Of a DNA stretch of 64,000 nucleotides, positions 11,515 to 23,742 are shown piece after piece. Both the position numbers and the translations under genes were made by a program. Below the pieces are notes generated by a model. The model made no database searches. It saw only the letters and a program-made list of their open reading frames with translations, and was not told where the DNA came from. Each line of letters begins with the position of its first letter. Position 1 is the first letter of the stretch. The stretch is from Anaeramoeba flamelloides (Eukaryota > Metamonada > Anaeramoebidae): positions 15,004,001 through 15,068,000 of the forward strand of contig JANTQA010000047.1 in assembly GCA_027625915.1 (NCBI GenBank), read 5' to 3'.

Positions 11515-11888
11515 ACAATTGTTTATTAAATGGAATTTGTTGTCATCATTTAAAACAGCAAATACATTAGCAAGCTTCTTGACCCTTGGGGACATCAGAA
11601 AAGTATCACAGTTAATGAAAAAAACACAAACTCAACAAAAAAACATGAAAAATTCAGAAAATATTTTTGAAACATATGTATCATGTTTTATTATGATTTA
11701 TTATCATGTTACAAGGATCAGTTAATGTATAGGTCTAATAGATAAAAAATAAAACCCCTTTTTATTTTGAAGCATGGATTAAACTTTTTGGACAAGTATT
11801 ATTTTGACAATAGAATTTTAAAATGATTGAAAAAAATGGATTATGAGATTGTAGGAAATTTTCACTTTTTAAGTTTTATAATTACTGA
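11515..11888 (+). repeat. Tandem duplication, unit 1
   Basis: About 370 bp repeated at 12356-12728 with roughly 95% identity by eye; landmarks are cttgacccttggggacatc, acatatgtatcatg and atcagttaatgtatagg. Spacing between units is 841 bp. The right part of this unit overlaps a 183-bp MITE (11758-11940). Confidence 0.85.
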
Positions 11889-11940
11889 AGTCCAAATAAA
11901 GCTTGTCCAAAAAGTTTAATCCATGCTTCAAAATAAAAAG
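11758..11940. mobile_element. MITE with perfect 39-bp inverted ends
   Basis: The left end at 11758-11796 (starts ctttttattttgaagcatg) and right end at 11902-11940 are perfect inverses. Between them are 105 bp of non-coding sequence. A diverged relative of the terminus (ttttgaaacacggatta) lies near 12310. No target duplication could be assigned. Confidence 0.85.
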
Positions 11941-12355
11941 CGTTTTTTTTTTTTGTTATAGAAGACCTAAACATTAACCAATCAAAGAAACTGATAATAA
12001 AGCCTAAAAAATATGGTAGTGGTTTCTTAAAGTTCTATTATTTAAAAAAGAAATTCTAAAAAGAAAAGATCAAATTGCAAAAATTTATCTCAAAAAATAG
12101 AGTAAATTTTTATCATAAAAAAAACAAAAAAATTCAAAAAAATTGAGAATATTATTATGGATAATTATCAACTATTTACATGAATAATTTAAATTTTACT
12201 GAAAATAACCAGACCTTTACTTTCAAAATTGATTTGAACTCAGGTATACTATTTGGTAGTAGATTGGATGTCTCCTTGGTACAAGAATAAAAAAAGTACG
12301 GATAAAATTTTGAAACACGGATTATAGTATTTGTTCACGCATTATTTTGATCATT

Positions 12356-12728
12356 GTACAATAGTTTATTAATTGGAATTTTTTGTCATTTAAAACATCA
12401 AATACATTAGCAAGTTTCTTGACCCTTGGGGACATCAGAAAAGTATCACATTTAATGAAAAAACACAAACGCAACAAAAAAACATGAAAAATTCAGAAAA
12501 TATTTTTGCAACATATGTATCATGTTTTATTATAATTTATTATCATGTTACAAGGATCAGTTAATGTATAGGTCTAATACATAAAAAAATAAACACCCTT
12601 TTTATTTTGAAACATGGATTAAAGTTTTTGGACAAGTATTATTTTGACAATAGAATTTTAAAATGATTGAAAAAAATGGATTATGAGATTGTAGGAAATT
12701 TTCACATTATAGATTTTATAATTACAGG
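12356..12728 (+). repeat. Tandem duplication, unit 2
   Basis: Second unit of the duplication. It includes the left end and centre of the MITE but stops before the MITE's right end, so the copied segment ended inside the element. Confidence 0.85.
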
Positions 12729-13450
12729 AGGGAATTCTCATTTCTTCCATTTTTTTATTCTCCAATATTTATTTCAGAATTTTGTGACGTATATTTGATC
12801 AGAAAAATCTAACTTCTTACAATACAATTATAAATAAGTAACCACATTACTATTGGATCTAAAAGTAAAAGAAGTAAAAACTTTTTTAAATCCCTTAAAA
12901 AATATCTTTTCTAATTTTTTTTTCCAAGAGTTCTATGTTTAGGTCATGGAATAAATAAACAAATATTAGTTTCAAGAATTGAAATTTTTCCTTTTTTAAT
13001 TGGGTAATAACAGCAAAATAACAAAATCATTTTATCAAATAAGATAAAAACAACAACCTTAAATTTCAAACTCATCAAATAGATTTCGAAGAATGATCAT
13101 ACTACTAGTTTGCCCGAGTTGCAGGATCAATTCGAAGAATTATTTTTCAAGAGACTCCGAAAAAATTCATGACTCTTCTTGAAAAACCAATCACTTTTCC
13201 ATTCTTCACAGTTGAAAGTTTTTGAAAGTTTGGAAATTGTGTACATTTGTTTTCAAAGTGTTTTCAAGACTAGAGCTATGATGAAAATCATTTTTTGTAT
13301 TAATTTCATCCGAAATATATACTTTTTGATTCTTTCAACAAACCTTCACCCAACAAAAAAATCAATCAAAAAGGCAAAAAACGCAGTTTTAAAAAAAATA
13401 AAAATCCACAAGAAAAAAACGGACTTGAAAAACACTAATTTAATTCAAAC
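12729..13450. other. Upstream region of the SPRY/CTLH gene
   Basis: The last 350 bp is less AT-rich and lacks repeats; it is presumably the 5' leader and promoter. A 91-codon frame at 13179-13454 overlaps the downstream ATG by 4 nt and looks non-coding (Lys/Ile-rich, no motif). Confidence 0.45.
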
Positions 13451-15106
13451 ATGAGACAAAACCGTTATCAAGTACTTTCCAAAAAGCCCAAAATGAAAGA
13501 GCACACAAACCTTTGTCCTCCAACAAAATTATATTTGGATCCGAAACAAAGATATATCAGGCTAATCGATCCTTTTACGGTCGAGTACATAACAAGATCA
13601 AGGAGCAGATCAAAGGATGTCGGCACGATTCAGACGAATTGTCCATTAGTTACGGATGTTCGTTTCAATTATTTTGAAATCAAAATTGTTTGCTGGGGAA
13701 AAGAAGGAGCGATCGCGATTGGCTTGACGCCATATAATTATGATTTGACGCAACAGCCAGGATGGAGGGGAAATTCTTGGGCGTTTCACCAAGACGACGG
13801 CCACAAGTTTCACAATTCGGGATCTGGCAAGAGCTACACAACCCCGTCCAAGGAAGGCGACACTGTTGGGCTTCTCTATGATCGCCATTTGTCCACGATC
13901 ACATTTACTCGGAATGGTAAATTACTGCCACGCGCATTTGAAAAGGTGTCAAGGTGTTTATTGTACCCAACCATTGGTACCCATTCAACAGGAGAAAAAG
14001 TCAGAATAAATTTAAAAGGGCCCTTTGTATTTGATTTTGAGAGATTCCAGGAACAAAACGATTTTAAAAGGATCATAAGGAAAATACCTTTAACCTTTTC
14101 AGAACAAATCTTGGAGCGAAGACAAAAACAAATTAATATTGCGAAAAACAATGAAGAGCACGAGAAAAAACAAACAATAATTTTGATGATTTTACGAAAT
14201 TTTTTAATCAAAAGAAATTATTTGAAAACTCTCAAAGCGCTTCAAAAAGATACAAATATCCCAAAATTATTTAATGTACCAAAAAAATACCATACACGCA
14301 GCAGTATCGATTCAAAATATTTGATCGAAAATGTGATTGAAAGCGGAAAGGGAAAGGGAAACGAAAAAAAAAAAAAAAGTGATCGACAAAATGAAAATGA
14401 AAATGAAAATGAAAAAGAAAATGAAAAAGAAAAAGAAAATGAAAAAGAAAATGAAAATGAAAATGAAAATGAAAAAGAAAAAGAAAATGAAAACAATGAA
14501 AAAGAAATTGAAAATAATGAAATTATGAATAATAATAACCAATTCATTATCAATTTAAAAAGAAAAAACCAAATTGTAAATTTAACTAAAGAAGGCAATT
14601 CAGAAATGGCGATTAAAAAAATTAAAGAATTTTTCCCAGAGATTTTGATTTCAAAAAAACAATTAATAAGCAATGAAACCACCGAAGAGGATGAGCAGAA
14701 CGATAAATTTTTTATGAAAAAAATTGAATTTACAACAAGAATTTATCTTCAAGTTTTCATCGAACTTTTGCAAAATAGGAAATGGAAGGAATCAATTGCT
14801 TATTCAAAACGCAAACTGGAAAGATTTTTGTCATCAAATTTTGTCAGCTATCCCTTAAAGGATTTAATTTTCCATTCAATGAGTCTAATATGCCAAATCA
14901 AAGAGATACACCCAGTGGATAAGATCATTGAACAACGCGTTGAAATATCATATAGAGCGGCGCAGCTTATTGATATCGTACTTGGGTTTGCTGTAAATTG
15001 CCCGCTTGAAACTATTATCAAACACACCTTATTAGTAGATAGAAAACTTTGGAAGGGTAGGAAGGCAACAGGTTTAAAATTATCTTTGCAAGATCTTATC
15101 GATTAA
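13451..15106 (+). CDS. RanBP9/Gid1 (Vid30)-like SPRY-LisH-CTLH-CRA protein
   Basis: A single uninterrupted frame of 551 codons. Residues about 65-200 form a SPRY domain, with hallmark stretches IAIGLTPYNY, PGWRGNSWAFHQDDGHKFHN, EGDTVGLLYD and TFTRNGKLL, the pattern of RanBP9/RanBPM and yeast Gid1. Residues 241-272 (ILMILRNFLIKRNYLKTL) fit LisH, 364-400 fit CTLH, and 425-545 fit CRA. In known organisms such proteins scaffold the GID/CTLH ubiquitin ligase: SPRY binds degron receptors, and LisH-CTLH-CRA drive assembly. Between LisH and CTLH is a charged low-complexity segment (about 304-358, alternating NE/KE) encoded by a GAAAAT/GAAAAA microsatellite at 14390-14505. The ATG at 13451 sits in AAACATG; Met15 is an alternative start. 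Intronless, unlike the other two host genes whose exon structure I could work out. The best fit is Gid1/RanBP9 rather than other SPRY proteins, because all four domains are present in order. Confidence 0.93.
   Translation: MRQNRYQVLSKKPKMKEHTNLCPPTKLYLDPKQRYIRLIDPFTVEYITRSRSRSKDVGTIQTNCPLVTDVRFNYFEIKIVCWGKEGAIAIGLTPYNYDLTQQPGWRGNSWAFHQDDGHKFHNSGSGKSYTTPSKEGDTVGLLYDRHLSTITFTRNGKLLPRAFEKVSRCLLYPTIGTHSTGEKVRINLKGPFVFDFERFQEQNDFKRIIRKIPLTFSEQILERRQKQINIAKNNEEHEKKQTIILMILRNFLIKRNYLKTLKALQKDTNIPKLFNVPKKYHTRSSIDSKYLIENVIESGKGKGNEKKKKSDRQNENENENEKENEKEKENEKENENENENEKEKENENNEKEIENNEIMNNNNQFIINLKRKNQIVNLTKEGNSEMAIKKIKEFFPEILISKKQLISNETTEEDEQNDKFFMKKIEFTTRIYLQVFIELLQNRKWKESIAYSKRKLERFLSSNFVSYPLKDLIFHSMSLICQIKEIHPVDKIIEQRVEISYRAAQLIDIVLGFAVNCPLETIIKHTLLVDRKLWKGRKATGLKLSLQDLID
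14390..14505 (+). repeat. GAAAAT/GAAAAA coding microsatellite
   Basis: Six-base repeats in frame within the SPRY/CTLH gene encode an alternating Glu-Asn/Glu-Lys linker. Both other frames stay open too, which creates false open frames on both strands. Confidence 0.85.
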
Positions 15107-16489
15107 GTATTATATATATATATATATATATCTTTTGTGATGCAAAAACATGATCTAAACTACCACTAAATCCAGCACCCATTAACTCACGTGATCTCTT
15201 CAATGGTTTCCTCAAACCACCTTTCTTTAATAGGTGGCGAGTACAAAATTTTTTTGATCCTACAATTATTTTTGAAAAGAATATTAAATTTTGCTTAATT
15301 GTTTTCTATTTCCTTTATTGTTGTTTTTTCATGTTTTTTATTCTTTTTTCCAAGTTGGTTTTATCCTTAATAAAAGATTTTATTTTGAAAAAAGTATTGA
15401 TTAAAGTATTCAAAAAATCTATTTATGAAAATGTTGAAAAAAAGTTGCAGTTGTAAAAAGTTCTATGGTAGTTCCATATGGAATTAATGAACAAGATTAA
15501 TAAATTCAAAAGTGCCCACTGTTTTTCACATTTTGTAACAAAAAAAAAAAAAAAAAAGTATATTCACAAAAAATGTTTTCCAAATTTAAAAATATTACTC
15601 TTCTTTTTATTGAAAAAATATTATTTATAAAATTTGTTGAAAGTTTTATAACAGAATGATCCAATGATTAGCGATTAGTCCAAATACTCATAAAGTAAAA
15701 AAGATTTTAATTTTTATTTTTTGAAAATAATTCTCTTACAATTAAAAGAAAAAATTTCCAACAATTGATATATAAACCAAATTCCAAAAATTTGAACACC
15801 ATTTAAACAGACTGAAGAATAACAATATTACACTTTAAATTCAATTTGGAAATAACATTGATTTTGCCGACTATTTCATTTTTTGTCTTTTTTTGTTTTG
15901 TTTTCATTTTCTCGTTTGCAGTTACTAAATCTGTTTTGTTAGTTCTGGAGGTGTTTTTTGATGGTTGATAGAAGGATATTGTCAAGTTTGTTAAATAGAA
16001 AAAACACATACAATTGGTAGATGGTATCTTATCATTTGATCGATCGACAATTGTTGGTAAAATTTCAACAAATTTACTAATAAATTTTTTGTTCTCACTT
16101 GTTTGTTTATTTTTTAGTTTGAAAATACTGATTTTTTTTCTTTTTAAATTTTATTCTTTTATTTGGACGAAAATAATCACAAAAATAAAAACATTAATAC
16201 TGGGCAACTTAAATGTGATTTTATATTAGGTTTGGAAAAATATAATAAATTGGGGTTTTTTTTATTGCCTATTTTTGATTTTGGATTGGTAAATGTTTTT
16301 GGAATAGTTCTTATTATTCCATTTGGTGTTCTAAACACAATGCAAAAGCTGTTTTTGATAAAATTGTTTATGGAAGTCATTTTTTTAAACGTTTCTTATT
16401 AAACAATATTAAAGAATTGAAATTCAACAACGGAGCATGAAGTTAAAATTCTCAAAATGATGTCAAATTTTAATCAATGGGTGATTTTA
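15107..16489. other. 3' region and intergenic, no gene supported
   Basis: Begins with (TA)n at 15109-15131, probably in the 3' UTR. Short frames at 15803-16402 on both strands have some regular composition but no motif I recognise; a decayed mobile element is possible. Confidence 0.4.
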
Positions 16490-16908
16490 CAATCATAAAT
16501 TATCAATTTCACTTATGTAAATATGAAGTTGTAAAAAATAGAGTCTTTACAATTTTTGAGATAAATAAAAAGTTCGATACCTTTACCCAGATTTTGATAA
16601 AAGTAAACGAAAAGCTTATTTCGATTTCTGAACTTGAAGAGTTTTTCACAGCAAAATAGTTTGGTGAATATCAATACTTTATTTGATTTTAAATTTTTTT
16701 TTAATCATTGTTTAAACAAATTATTGGTTTTCTCCAAACGATTTTTTTAATTAAAATTATTATTAGACTATTAAGATAATCAGAAATTATATTTACAATT
16801 ACCAAAATTTGGATAAATGTATCAAACTCTTTGTTTATCTAAAAAATTGTAAAAACTCTATTTTTTATAACATTCCATATTTACACTGGTATAGCCATTT
16901 TTGTATTT
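16490..16908. repeat. Foldback element with ~100-bp arms
   Basis: The left arm (about 16505-16602: gtaaatatgaagttg..., aaaaaatagagt, tttacaattttt) is the inverse of the right arm (about 16797-16896). A 60-codon frame at 16477-16659 lies across the left arm and is probably incidental. Confidence 0.75.
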
Positions 16909-18485
16909 ATAATAACACATATAAAAAAGATTTTTTGTTTTTTTATTTTATTCTTCTTGATTAACTTTTTTCTTTATAGTCATTTCAAGACAACAGATGT
17001 AACTTATTCTATTATCAATTTCAACCATCAATTCAATATTTCCAATTTTTTAAAAAATTATTAACAAAATCATTGGTGAAAGTAGATGTTTAATATAAAA
17101 ATTTAAAAAAACAGAAGCCTACTTGTTTTAACAATAAATATTTTTATTTAAAATAACCAAGAACAAAAAAATCTCAAAAAATAATCTATACAATGTTTAT
17201 ATAAGAAAGTATGTATATGGGAGATAGTGTCTTTTGTTAGCTAGTATCGACAATTTGTGTGAAATTTTTATTAAAAATAACAATAAATTAATGAAAAAAT
17301 TTAGTTTTAGGAAAATAAAATCATATCTATGTAAAATTATCAAGTGAAAATTTTACAATGAACATTATTTGTAAAAAAGTTTTATTTTTTTTTTTTTCAT
17401 CATAATTCTTTTAGCAATTGTTGTTGATTTTGTATAACAAATAATAATACATATAAATTATAATTTATTCAGAACAACAAATAAATAATTATTATGAATC
17501 AAGTGAATTTTATCAAATATAGTTGTAAAAAAATTGTATAAAATAAAAATAAAATTGTTTAAAATTAATAAAAATTATTACTATTGATAGTTCTCCTCAT
17601 TGAAAAATAAATTATTTCTTTCATTTTTCTATTTGTATATTTTTTTCATATTAAATCAATATTCGAAAATATTTTGTATAATAAAATACCAAAAATTCTC
17701 CAATTTACAACTAAATCGAAAATATGTAAATAATTATACTATTATATTAATCTTTTTGAGAAAATTGTTAACAAATTAGAGATTCAAAAATAAAATTAAA
17801 GGATCAATCAAAAAATTATATTTATTTATATAAGTATTTATTCTTTTCACTTTTATTGTTATTATAATGGTTTTTATTCTTATTTTAATTTTTGGAAATT
17901 TAAAGATTAAAATAGGACACTGAATGGTTATTTTTGTTACACAAATAGAAATAAAGAGACATATTTTTTTGTAAATTTTTAATTTGTAAATAATCCCAGC
18001 CAGTCAAAGGATTACCAACCAAAAGCAGTACCAAAAAATGTAAAAAATAAACAAAAAAAAAAAAAAAAAAAACAAGTTATATAAAATATTCATTATTATA
18101 TAATATATCTACAAAATCAAGTCTTTTAAAAAGTAAATGAAAATAATTTAAATTTAAAAAAAAATAATGGAAAGAAAATTATGCAATTTCAGAACTCAAA
18201 TTTATAGAAAAAAATATAAATATTCAAGTCTTTAATCTTTTCAAAGATATTAAAACTAACAACCGGATTATTTTGGGTAATTTGAGGTGATATTGTTATT
18301 TTCTTCTGTAAAATATCTCAATAATAAAATTGAAATGACTTAATAAAAATATAGAGAATATTCTAAAAAAATATTTTTATTACCCTTTAAAGTCTTTTAA
18401 TTATATTCAAATAAAACTTAGAAAAAGTTAAAAAAGTATATAAAACCCAAAAAATTCAACAAATCAAAAAAATATATTATTGTTA
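16909..18485. other. Intergenic, extremely AT-rich
   Basis: No coding-like island; A-runs near 18053-18072. Confidence 0.5.
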
Positions 18486-18683
18486 TACAACCAGTTTCCA
18501 ATTTAAGGTACAATTTTTCAACTGAATTTAATCCACTAAAAAGCCTCAAATTAAAGAACATTTTTTGGAATTTTTTTCACACATTATTTTACTAAAATCT
18601 GAATTTTGTGCCTTAATTTGGGATTTTTATTTTGTCCTTAAATTTAAGTGAAATTTTGTGCCTTAAATTTGGAATTAACTGTA
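18486..18683. mobile_element. Tc1/mariner-type MITE, family H, copy 2 (diverged)
   Basis: Starts TA-CAACCAGTTTCCAATTT and ends with the inverse AATTAACTG-TA. It keeps the tcaaattaa and ttgtgccttaa words of the family; about 198 bp. Confidence 0.75.
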
Positions 18684-20650
18684 TTTTGATATCCTTCAAT
18701 TGATTCTATTCATTGGGAAAATTAAATTTTCTATTCTAAAATTCACTTTCTATTGTTGTGAAATATTTAAATTGAAATTAAACATTTTTTGAAGAGTCTT
18801 TCGATTTCACTTTTTAGAATTTTATTCCGCCTGTGTATAAATGATTAATATAAACTTACCTTTTAATATAAGTTACTTTTTCCTTTTTGGTTTATTTACA
18901 GCTAAATTTACTTTGAAAAAAGACTTTTTAACATTTGTTCTATTTTTTTTTCGGAAATTATTTTCCAGGATTTATCTTCAAATTTGATTGTAAAGTATTA
19001 TATCAAGATTTAAACCATTATTGGGTATTGTGAAAAGTTTCAAATCTCCAATCAGTTAAAATTATATATTAAATTGTGATATTAAATAAAAAAAAAGGGT
19101 AAAAAAGTTATAATATAGTTTTAAAAATTATTGATAAAATTACCTGTATTTCAAATACTATAAAAATTCAGTTCTATTATTAAAATCTAAAAATCTTTTA
19201 AGGTTTATAAAATCCTACTTACAACTTAATTCTTAATAAGATTTGCAAATATTTATTGATAAATTATATAGTTTCATTGAGAAATTATAAAATATTTACT
19301 AATCAACCATCTGATAAAAAAAAAGAAAAAATATTTTCTGAGGCGTATTTTTATGAACTTGGTACTGATACACCATAAACAGTTCCAAAAAAAAAAAAAT
19401 TAAAACCTAAAAAAAAAATAATTCGAAAATTTTGAAAAAAATATTTATTTTAATTTTTCAAGACCAGATTATTCACTGAAGGACTACATTCCAATCATGA
19501 AGGGTGTTTCAAATTGTGTTATTTTACATCCATTTCTCAAAAAGAATTTTCATTCTGAATAAATTGGACTAAAAAAATTACTAATTTTAAAGTTAAAAAA
19601 AAATAAATAAATAATTTTCCAATAGAGTATGAGATTGAAAATTTTAAAAAAAAAATTGATTTTAAGGAATTTCAAGTACAATTTTCAATTTTTAACCATA
19701 TCAAACTTGTCAAAGTAAAGATAAAAAACATTTAGAACAACTTTTGGAATTTTTTTGTGTTTATAAATTAGAAATCAAAATAATGAGATTTGAAAGTAAA
19801 TTTTGGAAAGATCTAAGAAAGGTAAAATTGTTGAAAATTATTGAGAATTATAAAAATGTCTGATTTTACCTAGAGAAATACTTAGTGTATAAATTTAACT
19901 GTGATTATAGAACTCTTTCAAGAGCCAATTTGTCAATAATTTCACTCTTTACACCTAAAAACCTAGTCCTTAGATCAACATTAAAGTTAAAATTGGTGTT
20001 AAACATTACGATTTCATTCGGCACCCTTGTCCTTAAGAAGAAAAAAAAAATAACTTAATCGAGAAACTTAAATATTTAAACAAGCCGAGATGAAAAAAAC
20101 TTTTTTTTGTAATAATTTTTTTTAAGACAAATAATTTCTTCACTGTTTTACCGTTTTAATTTTTACTGAAAATCTGATATCTTTAATCCACTACCTTTCC
20201 AAAAACAAAAATAATTGAATTAAATGCAAATCCCATTTGAAGTAAATTTATTTCAATAATAATCATAAATTCAGACTTTATTAATTTGAGTATTTGGAAT
20301 TTTTAAATTATCAATGATCTTAAAAGTCAATATTTATGTAGGAATGATCCATAGTAAAAATAATTTGAAAATAAAATTCTTTGTTATTTGAAATACTCCT
20401 CTTAATGTTTAAAATGTGTTTTGATTTAAAACTCTCTTTTTTGTTCTATTTATATTTATTTGACTTTTGCTAATCAATTGCAAACAAAGTACTAATCCCA
20501 TTAAATAAAATCGAGAATTCAAAGAAACAATCACCCCAAACAAAACACCCAACAGTTTTCAAGAATAAGAATAAGAATAAGAATCACGTAACACATTTGA
20601 CCGAATGGAAAAAATTCATTTTTTTCAAACATTCATCTTGATTTCATCAA
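18684..20650. other. Intergenic, no gene seen
   Basis: AT-rich. The last 150 bp before 20651 is less AT-rich and likely the promoter/leader of the next gene; it includes a (aagaat)n run at 20566-20583. Confidence 0.5.
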
Positions 20651-23600
20651 ATGTCACTTGTCCGAATCTTAATAACTCACAAACGCGGATACCCTTTTAT
20701 CGATCAAAAATATAATTGGAATGGCGAACATGTGTCTCAAGCAATTTCAGATTTTACCCAATCTATTCTCCAATTTTCAAATACTTTAGGTGAAAATGGT
20801 TTGATAATTCCCTTGCTGAAAATTTTTTTGTTTTTTTTTTACTTTTCTTATTGTTTTTTGTTTTTCATGATTAACATCACTTCACTTAGAATTAAGTTCA
20901 ACAAAAGGCCTTCAGCTCAATGCTTAATTGACAGACAAACAAACCAATAAAACTCATCTTAATTTTTTTTATTTTACATAAAGAACAAAGTTGTTCATTC
21001 TCAATTTTAATTTGTTCCAAACAAACAAATTTTTCCAAAACAAAAAGAAATTCTTCTCAATTTGAAAAAGTTCTTCCCAAATTTGCATCTGTGTTGTTTT
21101 GTCTTCCAATTAATTCTAAAAAAAAACAATTTTTTTTTATTCTTTCTCATTCTCATTCTCATTCTCTTCCCCCCCTTCCCCTTCTCACTTGTCTTTCTCA
21201 TTCTATTTTCAAATCCTCAACAAATTTAGTTGTCAACCGAGTAATTTTAGAGCAACCTCTGAAAAACCAAAAAACAAACAAACAAAGATTTGGTATAAAT
21301 AGAACACGACACTCTTTTTCAACAAAGAGAAAAATATCAACATCAATAAAAACAACTGATTCTGAAAATTGTTTGTCAATGGTTACAAAAAAAAGTGAAA
21401 ACATTATTGCAATTGTATTTCATCAAGAAAAAATAGTTTCATATGTAAGATCTTTTTTTCTTTTATTTTAGCTTGTTTCTCTTTTTTTTTTTTATTTCTT
21501 TCTTTTTTTGTTTTTTGCAATTTATTTTTGTTGCACACTTTCAATTTTAATGACTTCAGTCTTTTCATAAATTGATGAGAAATTTTCTGAACACTTAATT
21601 TATTCCTTGAACAATTAATAATTTTGAAAGTACTTTGATTGCAGAAAATTTTTTACTCTTTTTTTTTCCATTTACATTTTTGTAAAAATTTGCAATTTTT
21701 GTCTTAAGCAAGTATGTACATTTTGCCATTTTTAAAAGTTTTAATTGTGTAAACTTTACTGAAAAAAAGATTTTTTGAGTGTCAGGAGACATTGAAACTT
21801 TGAAGTCGAAACACCATTCTCCGCTCTATTTATGAAATAGAATACAAACCAAAGTAAATCAAGAGTTGAATCTTTAAATTTTCAATTTTTGACTTTTTTT
21901 TTTGATTAAATTTTTGAGTTTTATTAAATTGGTTTTTAATCCAGAATTGCGTTCACTGTAATAGAAATGACTTGAAATTAACCCAAAAATAAACCAAAAA
22001 AAAATAGACAAGAGAAGGTGTGCTTATTAAAAAAATATTTTCTTTTAGAAAACAAACAAGAAAAATCATCTTTCCAAAGAAACTTGTTGAAATCAAGAAT
22101 GAAAAAAAAAAATCGATCAAAAGTATATTTTTGAAGATCTTTCTTCATTATTTTCTTAGTTTGTATAATTCCAAACAATTTTTTACCTTGAATTTCTCGC
22201 CCCATTACTATTTATTATTATTTCACAAAACCTTTTTTTACAAATTTACTTTCAAAATTCTATTCTCAAATATTTTTATCAAACCAAGTAAAAACAAAGA
22301 ATACTTGTTTAAAAGATAACAGTAAAAGTATCAAATTCTTGAATTCCAGAAAAAAAAACTTCAAAAAGTTGAACTAAAAGAAAAAAAATATATGGTTAAA
22401 AAATTTCTCACATATTTCAAAATTATTTTGAGTTCTCGGTTTTTTTGAAAAAAAACTGGTTAAAAACCAAACAAATGAATCCTTCAATAAATCTATATTT
22501 CTGAAGAAACATTTTAAATAAATATCCCAATTTCTTAAACCCAACTAGAATTAGATGAATTAAATGAAAATAGGATTTTTAAATTCATTTTGGAAATTCT
22601 TTAGAAATAAAAAGTAATTTTTTAATCAAAAATTTTACAAATAAAATTTTTTTCCATCAGGAATTAAAAACAAGCAGAGTAAAGAAGACGTAATTGTATC
22701 AAATATTAAACAAAAAATCAATAAATAAATGATATTTTATTAATTTTTTGTTGATCAATTTTTTAATTCTTTTAATTTCCATTTTTTAAATTCGGATGTA
22801 AATCTATTATAAGAGGATATCTGACATTCACGAACAACATATTTATTGAAAAAATTAATTTATTTAATTAATGAAATGCTTTTAGTTCATCAATTTCGCA
22901 TAAATGTGGTAATCAAAATTGGTAAAATATACTTACACCTTTAAACCCAAAACATTAAAATAAAAAAATAAAAATGTTATTTTTTCGTTTGTAAGGCACT
23001 AATAAAATAAACTAAATTTCAGAATAAATGGCCAATCTTAAATTTGAATTTTGAATTGCTTTTGTATCGTTTTGAAGTTTTTCCTCTCACAATGAAAAGT
23101 TTGTAAATAAATTATTTTTTCTCTTTTTTATTTTTTCAACAGTGTTTTGTTAAAATGGAAAATGAAAATGAAAAATTGGAAAGAAGTAACAGATGAATTA
23201 ATGAAAAAATTGGTTTCAAATATGAAAAAGAGATTATATTTAATTATTCAAATGGAAGGAGAATCGATAAATGGGTTTTAGGAATTTTTTAAATTTTCTA
23301 TTTTTTATGTAATGCTTCTTTCAAAATAAATGGCACAATTTTTTTTAACAGTTTTTTTTATTTTTTTTTCTTTTATTTTTAGACAAAAAATAAATATCTC
23401 TTGAGTATAGTATTGAATATTAAAATCGAAATTTTTATATTATAATAGATAACTTCAATTATTAGAAATATTTTTCTTTATAATTTGATTTTTAATGTGC
23501 CAATTATTTTGAAAGATAGTTTATATTAATAAACTAACTATTTTTAAAAAATAACCTAAATCACAATTATTTTTAAAAATAAAACCTTTTTAACTTTTTT

Positions 23601-23692
23601 TTCTTACTAATATAATATATATGTAAGAATATTTTTAAATTTTAATATAAAAATGTTTTTAAAATTAAATATCTCTAAATAATAATAATAAT

Positions 23693-23742
<50 letters not shown>

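Noticed and set aside
13179-13454. 91-codon upstream ORF before the SPRY/CTLH gene
   Set aside because: Lys/Ile-rich, no motif, overlaps the real start; treated as leader sequence.
13646-14682. Several minus-strand frames within the SPRY/CTLH gene
   Set aside because: Antisense shadows of a clearly conserved protein; the Phe/Ser-rich one is the reverse of the coding microsatellite.
16477-16659. 60-codon ORF
   Set aside because: It lies in and next to the arm of a foldback element, so openness is most likely incidental.
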